Of a DNA stretch of 64,000 bases, positions 1-7,879 are shown one piece after another. The position numbers and the translations under genes were made by a program. Position 1 is the stretch's first letter; every line of letters starts with the position of its first letter. The stretch is from Oscillospiraceae bacterium (GTDB lineage Bacteria > Bacillota > Clostridia > Oscillospirales > Ruminococcaceae): positions 57,715 through 121,714 of the forward strand of contig JAAWDH010000049.1 of assembly GCA_022793675.1 (NCBI GenBank). The letters are read 5' to 3'. The notes under the pieces were generated by a model. It was not told the DNA's origin, ran no database searches, and worked only from the letters and a program-made list of their open reading frames with translations.

Positions 1-2
1 AC

Positions 3-446
3 GGGCTGGCCGATCTGGAAAATACAAGAAAGACTGTTTCGATTTTCTATATCACCACCAAAGGCAATATCTACACCCGCTGCAGCAGCGATTATACGGC
101 AAAAATGGTGGAGCTGGCTGGAGGGAAGTACCTGCCTGAAGACCTTGCAGGGGATTCCGGCGCAGTCCCTGTCGAGCCGGAGGCATTTTATGAGATGGCT
201 AAGGATGCCGACTGCCTGGTCTATATTTGGTCGATGGGCGGCAAGCCCCAAAACCTTGCAGAGGTACTGGCCCAGAATGGGATCCTTGCCGAATTGAAGG
301 CGGTTAAAGAAGGGAACGTCTGGTGTACGGCCCCAGAATATTTCCAGGTCACCGATGCGCTTGGCGCAATGACCGCAGATATTCGGCGGATGCTGGAAGC
401 CGGGCCGGAGGAGGAGACTTTGACCTGGCTTTACCGGATGAGGTGA
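3..446 (+). CDS. ABC transporter substrate-binding protein, C-terminal part (cut by window start)
   Basis: The reading frame is open from the window edge, so the N-terminus and any lipoprotein signal lie outside; 147 codons remain. The visible part fits the C-terminal lobe of a periplasmic-binding-protein-like (BtuF/FepB, helical backbone) receptor: an aromatic-rich strand, then a 'DCLVYIWSMGGKP' segment and a 'VWCTAPEYFQVTDAL' segment near the end. It lies 4 bp upstream of a FecCD-type permease, followed by an overlapping ATPase, so it is the receptor of an importer for a siderophore, haem or cobalamin; the substrate cannot be told. An internal ATG at 105 is not the start, because coding sense continues upstream of it. 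Confidence 0.8.
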   Translation, partial: GLADLENTRKTVSIFYITTKGNIYTRCSSDYTAKMVELAGGKYLPEDLAGDSGAVPVEPEAFYEMAKDADCLVYIWSMGGKPQNLAEVLAQNGILAELKAVKEGNVWCTAPEYFQVTDALGAMTADIRRMLEAGPEEETLTWLYRMR

Positions 447-450
447 GGGC

Positions 451-1464
451 GTGAAAAAAGTGCGCTATGCCGCGGTGTTCGCCGGGCTTATCCTATTATT
501 TTTGGCGGCGATGGTGCTGAACATCAATACGGGCAGCGTTGATATTTCATTGCCGGAAATTCTCCGTATCCTGTTCTGGCGGGAGGGCGATGAAACAGCG
601 GTCAGCATTATCTGGAAAATCCGTCTGCCCAGGCTGTTGACGGCGGCCCTGCTGGGCGGGGCGCTGGCGCTTTCCGGTTTTCTTTTACAGACGTTTTTCC
701 GCAACCCGATTGCCGGGCCGTTTGTATTGGGGATTTCATCGGGGGCCAAGATGTTCCTTGCCCTCGTGACCATTGCCCTCAGCCCGCTGCTGCCGCGGAT
801 GCCGATGCCGGTGACGGTGCTGGCGGCGTTTTTGGGGTCGATGGTGTCAATGGCGTTCGTCCTGCTGGTCTCCGGCAAAATAAAAAATATGTCGACGCTT
901 TTGGTAGTCGGCATGATGATTAGCTATATCTGTTCGGCGGTGACGGATTTCCTAATCAATTTCGCGAAGGAAGCTGATATCGTTAACCTGACCTATTGGT
1001 CGATGGGCAGCTTTTCCGCCGCCAGCTGGAGCGATCTGAGGGCGGCGTCGATGGTTGTCCTGCCGGCGTCAGTGCTGACCTTCCTGCTCTCCAAACCGAT
1101 TTCAGCCTATGCGCTGGGGGAAGGGTATGCCCGCAGTGTTGGGGTCAACGTCAAGGCTTTCCGGGTGTTGTTAATCCTCTTTTCCAGCTTGTTATCAGCC
1201 TGCGTGACGGCTTTTGCTGGGCCGATTTCTTTTGTCGGCATTGCGGTGCCGCATATTACCCGGCTGCTGCTGAAGACCGATAAGCCGGCGCTGATGATTC
1301 CGGCGTCTTTCCTGTGCAGCGGGGTGTTCTGTATGTTCTGCGACCTGGCGGCGCGGACGATGTTCGCGCCGACCGAGCTTTCAGTGAGCACGGTGACAAG
1401 CGCCGTCGGCGCGCCGATTGTGATTTGGCTGATGCTGAAAAGGAGGAAGGGCCATGAAGGCTGA
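451..1464 (+). CDS. FecCD/BtuC-family ABC transporter permease
   Basis: This 337-residue, strongly hydrophobic protein has about nine to ten membrane segments, the usual length and shape of FecCD/BtuC permeases. Recognisable family blocks are 'WKIRLPRLLTAALLGGALALSG' near residues 53-75 (quoted in part), 'NPIAGPFVLGISSGA' near 88-102, and 'GPISFVGIAVPHITRLL' near 257-273, the cytoplasmic loop that contacts the ATPase. It starts at a GTG 4 bp after the receptor stop, and its end overlaps the ATPase by 11 bp, so the three are translationally coupled. It forms the membrane channel of an iron-complex or cobalamin importer. Confidence 0.9.
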   Translation: MKKVRYAAVFAGLILLFLAAMVLNINTGSVDISLPEILRILFWREGDETAVSIIWKIRLPRLLTAALLGGALALSGFLLQTFFRNPIAGPFVLGISSGAKMFLALVTIALSPLLPRMPMPVTVLAAFLGSMVSMAFVLLVSGKIKNMSTLLVVGMMISYICSAVTDFLINFAKEADIVNLTYWSMGSFSAASWSDLRAASMVVLPASVLTFLLSKPISAYALGEGYARSVGVNVKAFRVLLILFSSLLSACVTAFAGPISFVGIAVPHITRLLLKTDKPALMIPASFLCSGVFCMFCDLAARTMFAPTELSVSTVTSAVGAPIVIWLMLKRRKGHEG

Positions 1465-2593
1465 CAGCGGCTATTTTGTATCAGAAGACCTAGCCGTCGG
1501 GTACCGCAGCCTTCCGCTGATCCGCGAAATCAGCCTACAGGTGAAAAGGGGCGAGATCCTCACTTTGATTGGCCCCAACGGTTCGGGCAAATCGACAATC
1601 CTTAAAACCATCACCCGGCAGCTGGCAGCGGTGAGCGGCGCGGCCTATTTGGGCGGCGAAGATCTTTGGCGGATGCCGCCTAAGACGCTCGCCCAGCGGC
1701 AGTCGGTGGTGCTGACGGAGCGGGTGCGCCCCGAACTGATGACCTGTTGGGAGCTGGTGGCGACGGCCCGCTATCCGTATACCGGCCGTTTTGGACGGCT
1801 GGAAGTGAGAGACCAGGCGGCGGTGGAGGCTGCGCTGCGGCGGGTGCAGGGGCTGGAGCTGGCGGAGCGGCTGGTGGCGGAACTGAGCGATGGGCAGTTC
1901 CAGCGGGTGATGCTTGCTCGGGCAATCTGTCAGGAACCGGAGATGATTGTGCTCGACGAACCGACTTCTTTCCTCGACATCCGCCATAAGTTGGAAATCC
2001 TTGGCATCCTGCAAAAAATGGCACGGGAGGAAGGCGTCGCGGTGGTCATGAGCCTGCACGAGGTCGATTTGGCGGCCAAGGTGTCCGATCGGGTGGTCTG
2101 CGTCAAAGGAGAGACGATTGCAGCCTGCGGCCCGCCGGAAAAAATCTTTTCTAATCAGGTTATAGCAAAACTTTACGGCATTGAGGCGGGGCAGTATGAC
2201 TGCCGGCTGGGGACGGTAGAGCTGGCGAAGCCGGCGGGAGCCCCGATGGCGCTGGTTGTGGGCGGCAATGGGACAGGCATCCCTTTTTATCGGGCGCTGC
2301 AGCGGCTGGGCCTGCCCTTTGCGGCTGGGATCCTCTGGAAAAACGACATTGAAGCGCCGGTAGCGGAGGCGTTGGCGGCGCAGGTGTTTTGGGCAGAAGC
2401 ATTTCTGCCGCCTGAACTGGAAGTGCATATGTCCGCCTTGAATTTTCTGGAAAAGTGTGCGCTGGTAGCAGACAGCGGATGCCCGAAGGTTGGGCTGAAT
2501 GAAGCAAACGCACAGCTGCTTTGGCAGGCCAGAGAAAAAGGGGTTGCGGTGGCCAGGTCGGTGGAAGAGTTGGCAGGATTGCTTGGCAGATAA
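1454..2593 (+). CDS. ABC importer ATPase with an additional C-terminal domain
   Basis: Residues 1 to about 250 are an ABC ATPase of the FepC/BtuD type: Walker A 'GPNGSGKST' at residues 40-48, signature 'LSDGQFQR' (the usual LSGGQ with Asp in place of Gly), Walker B 'MIVLDEPTSFLD', and the switch His in 'SLHEVDL'. The usual length is 250-270 residues; this protein has 379. The extra 120 or so residues begin around 'MALVVGGNGTGIPFYRALQR' and look like an alternating strand-helix (Rossmann-like) domain containing a Gly-rich loop. The role of this domain is not known; regulation or handling of the imported cofactor is only an inference. ATG at 1454 overlaps the permease gene. Confidence 0.85.
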   Translation: MKADSGYFVSEDLAVGYRSLPLIREISLQVKRGEILTLIGPNGSGKSTILKTITRQLAAVSGAAYLGGEDLWRMPPKTLAQRQSVVLTERVRPELMTCWELVATARYPYTGRFGRLEVRDQAAVEAALRRVQGLELAERLVAELSDGQFQRVMLARAICQEPEMIVLDEPTSFLDIRHKLEILGILQKMAREEGVAVVMSLHEVDLAAKVSDRVVCVKGETIAACGPPEKIFSNQVIAKLYGIEAGQYDCRLGTVELAKPAGAPMALVVGGNGTGIPFYRALQRLGLPFAAGILWKNDIEAPVAEALAAQVFWAEAFLPPELEVHMSALNFLEKCALVADSGCPKVGLNEANAQLLWQAREKGVAVARSVEELAGLLGR

Positions 2594-2623
2594 CGGATTA
2601 GCAGCTGTCAAAAATGGTAGGGC

Positions 2624-2821
2624 TTATTGGCGCAGCAGCCAGTAGATCAGCTCTTCGCCGGCCTGCTGCATCATCCCGGTGCAGGCCTCGGCAGCCTGTG
2701 AAACCTCGTTCGCCAGACGGGCGACTGCGCCGGCGAGGCTGGCGGACAGCGGCGTAAAATGGACCATCAGCAGAAAAGCCAGACAGGCAGAGGCAAGGCG
2801 GGCGGGAAAGTTTCGACGCAT
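2624..2821 (-). CDS. Small exported or membrane protein, 65 residues, unknown
   Basis: The start at 2821 is supported by an AGGGAG ribosome-binding site 7 nt upstream. The first 25 residues are basic then hydrophobic ('MRRNFPARLASACLAFLLM'), like a signal peptide or a single membrane anchor. The remainder is a short amphipathic helix rich in Ala and Glu ('LANEVSQAAEACTGMMQQA'). It is convergent with the importer operon and has no recognised family. It could be a small secreted peptide precursor or a chance reading frame; the ribosome site and the N-terminal signal favour a real gene. Confidence 0.5.
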   Translation of the reverse strand: MRRNFPARLASACLAFLLMVHFTPLSASLAGAVARLANEVSQAAEACTGMMQQAGEELIYWLLRQ

Positions 2822-3025
2822 AGGAAGTCTCCCTTCTGCCCCTTGGGGCGGAAATTTTGCTGGAAAGGCGTGTTTCCTGGAAATTATAGCACAAAAATGC
2901 GGAAGTGTCAATTTAAAACATCAAAATGATAATTTAATATCACGCTGATTACTCTATACTAGTAGATGATCGGGGCGCAGTCGTAAAGGCTGCCCGGAGC
3001 AAACGCTGAAAAATAGGGTGATAGT

Positions 3026-3322
3026 ATGATTGACGAGAGACTACGGCAGCTTAGGGAAGAGAACCGGCTGACCCAGTCGGAGCTGGCCAAAAGGCTGGGG
3101 ATTACCCGTTCCAGCGTCAACGCCTGGGAGATGGGCATTTCGGTGCCTTCGACCCAGTATATCGTTGAGCTGGCAATGCTTTACCGGGTGTCAACCGACT
3201 ATCTGCTGGGGCAGGACAAGCGGGTGACGCTGGATATTTCCGGTTTATCGGAGGCGGATATAGACATCATTTACCAGTTGGTGCGGCATCTGCGCCAGCT
3301 GCGGCAGGGAGAGGGGCAGTAG
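3026..3322 (+). CDS. XRE-family helix-turn-helix regulator
   Basis: This 98-residue protein has a Cro/CI-type DNA-binding domain in residues 1-65: 'LRQLREENRLTQSELAKRLG' (helices 1-2) and 'ITRSSVNAWEMGISVPS' (recognition helix and following turn), then 'YIVELAMLYRVSTDYLLG'. The short C-terminal tail ('LSEADIDIIYQLVRHLRQL') probably mediates dimerisation. The stop codon lies 2 bp before the GH5 glycanase ATG, so the two are almost certainly cotranscribed; the regulator may control the glycanase operon. A TATACT element lies upstream near 2955 without a good -35 box. Confidence 0.9.
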   Translation: MIDERLRQLREENRLTQSELAKRLGITRSSVNAWEMGISVPSTQYIVELAMLYRVSTDYLLGQDKRVTLDISGLSEADIDIIYQLVRHLRQLRQGEGQ

Positions 3323-3324
3323 TT

Positions 3325-5034
3325 ATGACGCTGAAGAAAATGGTGGCGGCACTGGCGGCGGCTATGCTGGCTATGTCCGCCAGTTGCGGACAGGCAAGGG
3401 AGACAGATGGGGAAATTTTGACATCGGAAGGCTTGGCCACTTCATCAGAAGAGCCAGCGGCAAGCGATGCCGGAACTGTTTCAAGGGGCATGGAAGCGGG
3501 TATTTCTGCGGATAATTCCAGCACAGAATCTAATATTATTTCACAAAATAATATAAATAATATAGATTCAAGCTGCGAATCCTCCAGCCATATGCCCGCT
3601 GAAACTGAAAAGGAAAAGCCAGAATCCAGCGCTGTTGTTTCGGGGAGCCACCCCGCCAGTGAGGACAATGGTCAGCTAAAATTACCAAACGACGAATCAT
3701 CATCTAATTATACAAATAGCAAATATTCTGGTGCTGGAACGCTTCAAGTTATCGGCAGCCAGCTCTGCGACGGCAGCGGCCAGCCTGTCCAGCTGCGGGG
3801 AGTCAGCACTCATGGGCTAGCATGGTATCCAGAATATGTCAACGAAGCTTTTTTTAAGGAACTGAAAGGCTGGGGGGCCAACGTGGTGCGGTTGGCAATG
3901 TATACGGCGGAATATGGCGGCTATTGTTCCGGCGGCGACAAGGAAGCGCTGAAAGCGCTGGTGCGCAAGGGCGTGTCTGCCGCTGCGTCGGCAGGGCTTT
4001 ATGCAATTGTGGACTGGCATGTGCTGAGCGATCAAAATCCGCTGACCTATCTTGCAGAATCGAAAGCTTTTTTTGCCGAGATGGCCGCAGAATTTGCCGG
4101 GCAGGGCCATGTCCTCTACGAGATCTGCAACGAGCCAAATGGCGGCGCTTCCTGGGCGGACATCAAACGCTACGCCAGCGAAGTGATCCCTGTGATTCGT
4201 GCGGCAGACCCAGGCGCGGTGGTTCTGGTGGGTACCCCGACCTGGTCGCAGGAAATCGATAAGGCCGCCGCTGACCCGCTGCCCGATGAAAACGTTATGT
4301 ATACGCTGCATTTTTATGCAGCTACCCACACTGACAACCTCCGCAGCCGGATGGTGAAGGCGGTAGAAGGCGGGCTGCCGGTGTTTGTGTCAGAGTTCGG
4401 CATTTGCGACGCCAGCGGCAGCGGCGGCATCGACGAGGCGCAGGCGGCCCAGTGGGTGGCGGCAATGGATCGGCTTGGGGTCAGCTATGTGGCTTGGAAC
4501 CTGTCCAATAAAAACGAGACTTCCGCAATTTTTCAAACAAACTGCCAAAAAACTGCCGGCTTTACAGCAGACGATTTAAGCCCTTCGGGCAGGTGGGTTT
4601 ATAAGCTGCTAAGCGGCAGCGGCGCGGAAGGGCTTCCCCAGTCATCGGAGCCTTCAGGGCAGTCCCAACCTCCCGTTTCCCCCCAACCGCCGGCGCCGTC
4701 TGCCCCAGTACCAGAGGAAAGCGTACCAGCACAGGCTATTGGCGGCAATTTCCGCTGTGAAGCTTTGCTGGTCAACAGCTGGGAAAACGGCGGACAGCCT
4801 TTTTATCAATATGAATTAACCCTCTATAACGATGGCGCAGCCTGCGAGGGCTGGGAAGTTACCCTTCAGTTGGACGGCGCGCCTGCCGTTTCGGATAGCT
4901 GGAATGGACAATTTACCTTGGACGGCGCTACCCTTACCATCCGTTCGATGGATTATAACGGCAGCATCCCTGCCGGCGGTTCTATCGCCAATATCGGCTT
5001 TATCGTTTCCGGCGGCCGTATCGTTGCGGAATAA
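3325..5034 (+). CDS. Secreted GH5-family endoglucanase/glycanase with C-terminal carbohydrate-binding module
   Basis: A hydrophobic N-terminus ends in 'AMSASCGQ', a probable (imperfect) lipobox, followed by about 110 residues of Ser/Asn/Glu-rich linker of lower GC than its surroundings. The catalytic domain shows GH5 landmarks: 'LRGVSTHGLAWYPEYV', 'VVRLAMYTAEYGGY', 'YAIVDWHVLSDQNP', the acid/base Glu in 'YEICNEPNG', and the nucleophile Glu in 'PVFVSEFGICD'. A Pro/Ser/Gln linker then leads to an approximately 95-residue module ('GWEVTLQLDGAPAVSDSWNG') resembling a family 2 cellulose-binding module. The enzyme likely hydrolyses beta-glucan at the cell surface. It sits 2 bp after the XRE regulator gene. 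Exact polysaccharide specificity is unknown. Confidence 0.9.
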   Translation: MTLKKMVAALAAAMLAMSASCGQARETDGEILTSEGLATSSEEPAASDAGTVSRGMEAGISADNSSTESNIISQNNINNIDSSCESSSHMPAETEKEKPESSAVVSGSHPASEDNGQLKLPNDESSSNYTNSKYSGAGTLQVIGSQLCDGSGQPVQLRGVSTHGLAWYPEYVNEAFFKELKGWGANVVRLAMYTAEYGGYCSGGDKEALKALVRKGVSAAASAGLYAIVDWHVLSDQNPLTYLAESKAFFAEMAAEFAGQGHVLYEICNEPNGGASWADIKRYASEVIPVIRAADPGAVVLVGTPTWSQEIDKAAADPLPDENVMYTLHFYAATHTDNLRSRMVKAVEGGLPVFVSEFGICDASGSGGIDEAQAAQWVAAMDRLGVSYVAWNLSNKNETSAIFQTNCQKTAGFTADDLSPSGRWVYKLLSGSGAEGLPQSSEPSGQSQPPVSPQPPAPSAPVPEESVPAQAIGGNFRCEALLVNSWENGGQPFYQYELTLYNDGAACEGWEVTLQLDGAPAVSDSWNGQFTLDGATLTIRSMDYNGSIPAGGSIANIGFIVSGGRIVAE

Positions 5035-5084
5035 AATGCAGCGTTGGCAGGCGGGACAGCTGTAGACAAGAAAGCGAGGAAAAC

Positions 5085-5642
5085 ATGAGCTGGCTAGAAG
5101 AAAGGCTTCCCGAGTATTTCAGCCAATTTGACACTGCGACGGCGCGGATGCACGCGCTGCTTGAAGCGCTGCCTGCGGCCAAAAGCGTGGAATATGGGTA
5201 TATACAGGGGATCGGGCCGGCGCAGCAGGCCGCGGCGCTGTTATGCAGGGCGCTGCTGAAGTTCAGCGGCAGCGAGGAGATGCGCGGCATTGCGTTGGAA
5301 ATCCAGCACAGCCGGCTTCGGGAACTGGCCGAGGTACGGGAGCTTCGCCTATTCCTCCAGGATATAACGGGCAGGGCGCGGGATGCGTCCAGTTTTACCC
5401 AGGCGCGGGGGCTGTTGGTTAAACGGCTGGGGGCGGCACTGGATTCAGCGGAAGAGTGCGGCAGCGTCGACCGGGACTATGCGGCGATTATGGTCCCGCT
5501 GCATGATTATGCAATCCGGCTCTGCGAGCTGACAATGAAGTATGATCTTCAGCCGGTTTTATTGCCGCAGGTGCGGGCGGTGCGCCGTGCCCATCTTCAG
5601 ACCCGCCGTTCCCTTACCCTCCTCTATCCCAACAGCAGGTAA
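5085..5642 (+). CDS. Unknown helical protein, 185 residues
   Basis: No family was recognised. The protein lacks a signal peptide or membrane segments and reads as mostly alpha-helical and mixed-charge, with Leu/Ala-rich stretches ('AAALLCRALLKFSGSEEM', 'VRELRLFLQDITGRARDA'). The start has a GCGAGGA-type ribosome site about 8 nt upstream. It lies 50 bp after the glycanase gene and is followed by a strong intrinsic terminator, so it is probably the last gene of that transcript. Confidence 0.65.
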   Translation: MSWLEERLPEYFSQFDTATARMHALLEALPAAKSVEYGYIQGIGPAQQAAALLCRALLKFSGSEEMRGIALEIQHSRLRELAEVRELRLFLQDITGRARDASSFTQARGLLVKRLGAALDSAEECGSVDRDYAAIMVPLHDYAIRLCELTMKYDLQPVLLPQVRAVRRAHLQTRRSLTLLYPNSR

Positions 5643-5666
5643 TTTTACCCTCTGCGTGAAATAAAT

Positions 5667-5714
5667 TGCGCAGCCGCTTTCCCGTGACGGGGTGCGGCTG
5701 CGCATTGGTTTTTG
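5667..5714 (+). terminator. Rho-independent terminator
   Basis: An 11-bp perfect stem, TGCGCAGCCGC (5667-5677) with GCGGCTGCGCA (5694-5704), is followed by TTGGTTTTTG. It closes the XRE-GH5-5085 transcript and separates it from the convergent serpin gene. Confidence 0.85.
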
Positions 5715-5727
5715 TATACTCGTTGGT

Positions 5728-6981
5728 TCAGGAGAGGCAGTCTGTCTGAAGGCCAAGAAAAAGGGGGATGCCATTTGTTGTGTCAATCAGCGCGTAAAGG
5801 AAGGGCCGGTTTAGGATAACCTTTTTTGGTTCCTCCGAACTGGGCGCAGCAGCACTATTCATCATCACCGCTGTGGCGGCGCCGGCGCGTGTACCCTTTT
5901 CATCGACAATAATGTGTGTTTTGTGAAGGACTTTGTCAATCCAGACCCGCTCGTTTTCAAGGTCGCTGAAATTATACATCTGCGAAAAATCGGCAGCCCG
6001 TTCATCAAAAGCATCTGTAATGCCCATTGCTTTCAGCGCATCATTGAGGGTTACCGAAAAGCTGGTCTCAAACTTCGGGATAGCCGTGATTACCATTTCA
6101 TGCGACATCTGGCCTATCATTTTTGTAAAAGACTCGCCGGTCAGGCTCGCAGCATAATCTTCTAAATTGACCCCTTCGTCCGGCAGCAGCGCCATAAAGG
6201 CGTACTTCCCGCCTGCGTAGGGCTTATAGAACCCCTGCGCCTGTTCGTCCGAAAGATAGGCGTATTCGTTGTTATACAGGAACTTTACCTGCTGGGTTTT
6301 TCCGCCGGCAGTGGTGAAGTCGCCGTCGCGCACCTGCGTATCCTCATAAATTTTCGCCCATTCGGCCTCAAAGCAGAGGGCGTTGACCAGTATCATCGTA
6401 TAATTGTCAACGGGACCTTCTAGGATTTTGTCAATTAAGCCGTTTGTGTTCTTTTTCACCCAGCCGTTGATTTCCCGCAGCGTATCGCTGCCAAAAACGC
6501 CCTGGCGCATCTCCGCGCCGTAATAATCGGCGTTCTGCTGCAAAAAGCTGGGCAGGACTTCCGGCCCGCAGGCTTCGTTGATCCAAAGGCCATTGGCCAG
6601 CCAGATGGACATTTTCTCTTCGCTGGGCAAACCTTTTGCCAGCAGATAGAGGTTTTGGTTCAGCTCCTCCACCGTCATCCCAAAAGCTGCCTCCATTTGG
6701 GCGCGGGTTTCGCTATTGGCCCCGTTCGCTGTCATGCCCATTGCGCAAAGCACCGACAGCGGTGACACCAGCGTATTCCTACCTTTATCCATACAATTTC
6801 CCAAGAGCTTTAGCCCAAAGTCAGCGATTGCCGCTGCACCAGCATCTGCTTCTGCTGCCGCGGTTTGTGCGGCAAGCGGGTTTGGCGTTACTTTTTTCAT
6901 CAGGTCGTCCGATGATGAGCCGCAGCTGCCCAACAATGCAGCTGCGCAAAGCGCTGCGCCAACGGATTTTGCATATTTCAT
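5728..6981 (-). CDS. Serpin-family protease inhibitor lipoprotein
   Basis: The N-terminus 'GAALCAAALLGSCGSSSDD' carries a good lipobox (LGSC), so the protein is predicted to be anchored outside the membrane. The remaining 390 or so residues follow the serpin fold: 'NTLVSPLSVLCAMGMTANGA' (helix B), 'LVNALCFEAEWAKIYE' (strand 3A), hinge 'DEKGTRAGAATAV', and the C-terminal 'NRPFLYALIDTTNGIPLFLG'. The hinge has small residues as needed for loop insertion, so the protein is probably inhibitory. Counting from the hinge places the reactive bond near 'NSA-AAP', suggesting an elastase-like target. Known serpins of gut Clostridia inhibit host neutrophil proteases; that role here is inferred. Confidence 0.93.
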   Translation of the reverse strand: MKYAKSVGAALCAAALLGSCGSSSDDLMKKVTPNPLAAQTAAAEADAGAAAIADFGLKLLGNCMDKGRNTLVSPLSVLCAMGMTANGANSETRAQMEAAFGMTVEELNQNLYLLAKGLPSEEKMSIWLANGLWINEACGPEVLPSFLQQNADYYGAEMRQGVFGSDTLREINGWVKKNTNGLIDKILEGPVDNYTMILVNALCFEAEWAKIYEDTQVRDGDFTTAGGKTQQVKFLYNNEYAYLSDEQAQGFYKPYAGGKYAFMALLPDEGVNLEDYAASLTGESFTKMIGQMSHEMVITAIPKFETSFSVTLNDALKAMGITDAFDERAADFSQMYNFSDLENERVWIDKVLHKTHIIVDEKGTRAGAATAVMMNSAAAPSSEEPKKVILNRPFLYALIDTTNGIPLFLGLQTDCLS

Positions 6982-7083
6982 AAAAAACTCCCCTTTCTAT
7001 GCCAAGCCTTTTATAGTAATACACCTAGCCTTACCGAAAGGTTGCAGATGCCGTTTTTGTAAACCCTACCAGCAAAGGCATTA

Positions 7084-7198
7084 GAGCCACCTGCCCGTAA
7101 CCGCGGGAGAACCGGCTATGTCTATCCGAAGCAGAAATCCGGCTTGCTGGATTTCCGAGCGCGAAGTAAAAGTCTTTGCTAAGCTTTCTTCAGAAAGC
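7084..7198. repeat. Dispersed modular intergenic repeat, copy 1
   Basis: Contains the module 'CCGTAACCGCGGG...ACCGGCTATG' followed by AATCCGGCTTGCTGGATTTCC (7137-7157 approximately), then the GTAAAAGTCTTTGC box and the AGCTTTCTTCAGAAAGCG hairpin near 7180-7198. The same blocks recur near 40.2 kb and 55.4 kb. It fills most of the gap between the serpin and nth genes. Confidence 0.8.
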
Positions 7199-7204
7199 GT
7201 CAGC

Positions 7205-7867
7205 TTAATCCAAGGCAGGCTTTGCCTGCCGCACCGTATCCTCCGTACCCCCCTTGCAGATATGGGAAAGGGGGCAGGTGCCGCATTTAGGGCTGCGGGC
7301 GGTACAGACATCACGGCCAAAAAGGACAAGGCGGTGGCAGAAATCGCTGCCCTTTTCTGGGGGGATAATCTTTTTCAGGGCCAGCTCAACCTTGTAGGGA
7401 TCCTTGCCTTCAGTCAGGCCCAAACGGCCGCAGATGCGGATGCAGTGGGTGTCGGTGACGATGGCGGGCTTGTGGAAAATATCGCCTAAAATCAAGTTCG
7501 CCGTTTTACGGCCGACGCCGGGAAGGCGGGTGAGCGCCTCCAGCGTATCGGGCAGTTCGCCGCTGTAGTCGTCAAGCAGCATCTGCGACAGCCCCTTGAT
7601 GTCCTTAGCTTTAGTGTGGAACAGGCCGCAGGGGCGGATGATTTCCTCAATATCAGCGACAGGCGCGTCCGCCAGCGCCTTTAGGGATGTGTAGCGGGCG
7701 AAAAGCTCTTTGGTGACAATATTTACCCGCGCATCGGTACATTGGGCCGAGAGGCGGGTCGAAATCAGCAGCTCGTAGGGCCGCTCATAAGTCAGCGAAC
7801 AGACGGCGTCGGGATAACGCTGTTCCAGCAGCGCAATGGCCTGGAGTGCACGCTCCTTTTTTGTCAT
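7205..7867 (-). CDS. nth: Endonuclease III (DNA glycosylase/AP lyase)
   Basis: This 220-residue protein matches the bacterial Nth family in length and motifs. It excises oxidised pyrimidines and cuts the abasic site in base excision repair. The helix-hairpin-helix 'LTRLPGVGRKTANLIL' carries the catalytic Lys, the catalytic Asp is in 'IVTDTHCIRICGRLGL', and the C-terminal 4Fe-4S ligands are seen as C-x6-C-x2-C-x5-C in 'CTARSPKCGTCPLSHIC'. The gene starts 12 bp after the MATE gene stop on the same strand and is likely cotranscribed with it. Confidence 0.96.
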   Translation of the reverse strand: MTKKERALQAIALLEQRYPDAVCSLTYERPYELLISTRLSAQCTDARVNIVTKELFARYTSLKALADAPVADIEEIIRPCGLFHTKAKDIKGLSQMLLDDYSGELPDTLEALTRLPGVGRKTANLILGDIFHKPAIVTDTHCIRICGRLGLTEGKDPYKVELALKKIIPPEKGSDFCHRLVLFGRDVCTARSPKCGTCPLSHICKGGTEDTVRQAKPALD

Positions 7868-7879
7868 AAATCATCTCTC

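Noticed and set aside
1535..2611. Long open frame on the minus strand opposite the importer ATPase gene
   Set aside because: It is a composition-driven shadow of the GC-rich ATPase gene, with no ribosome site and an unlikely Arg/His/Gln-rich product.
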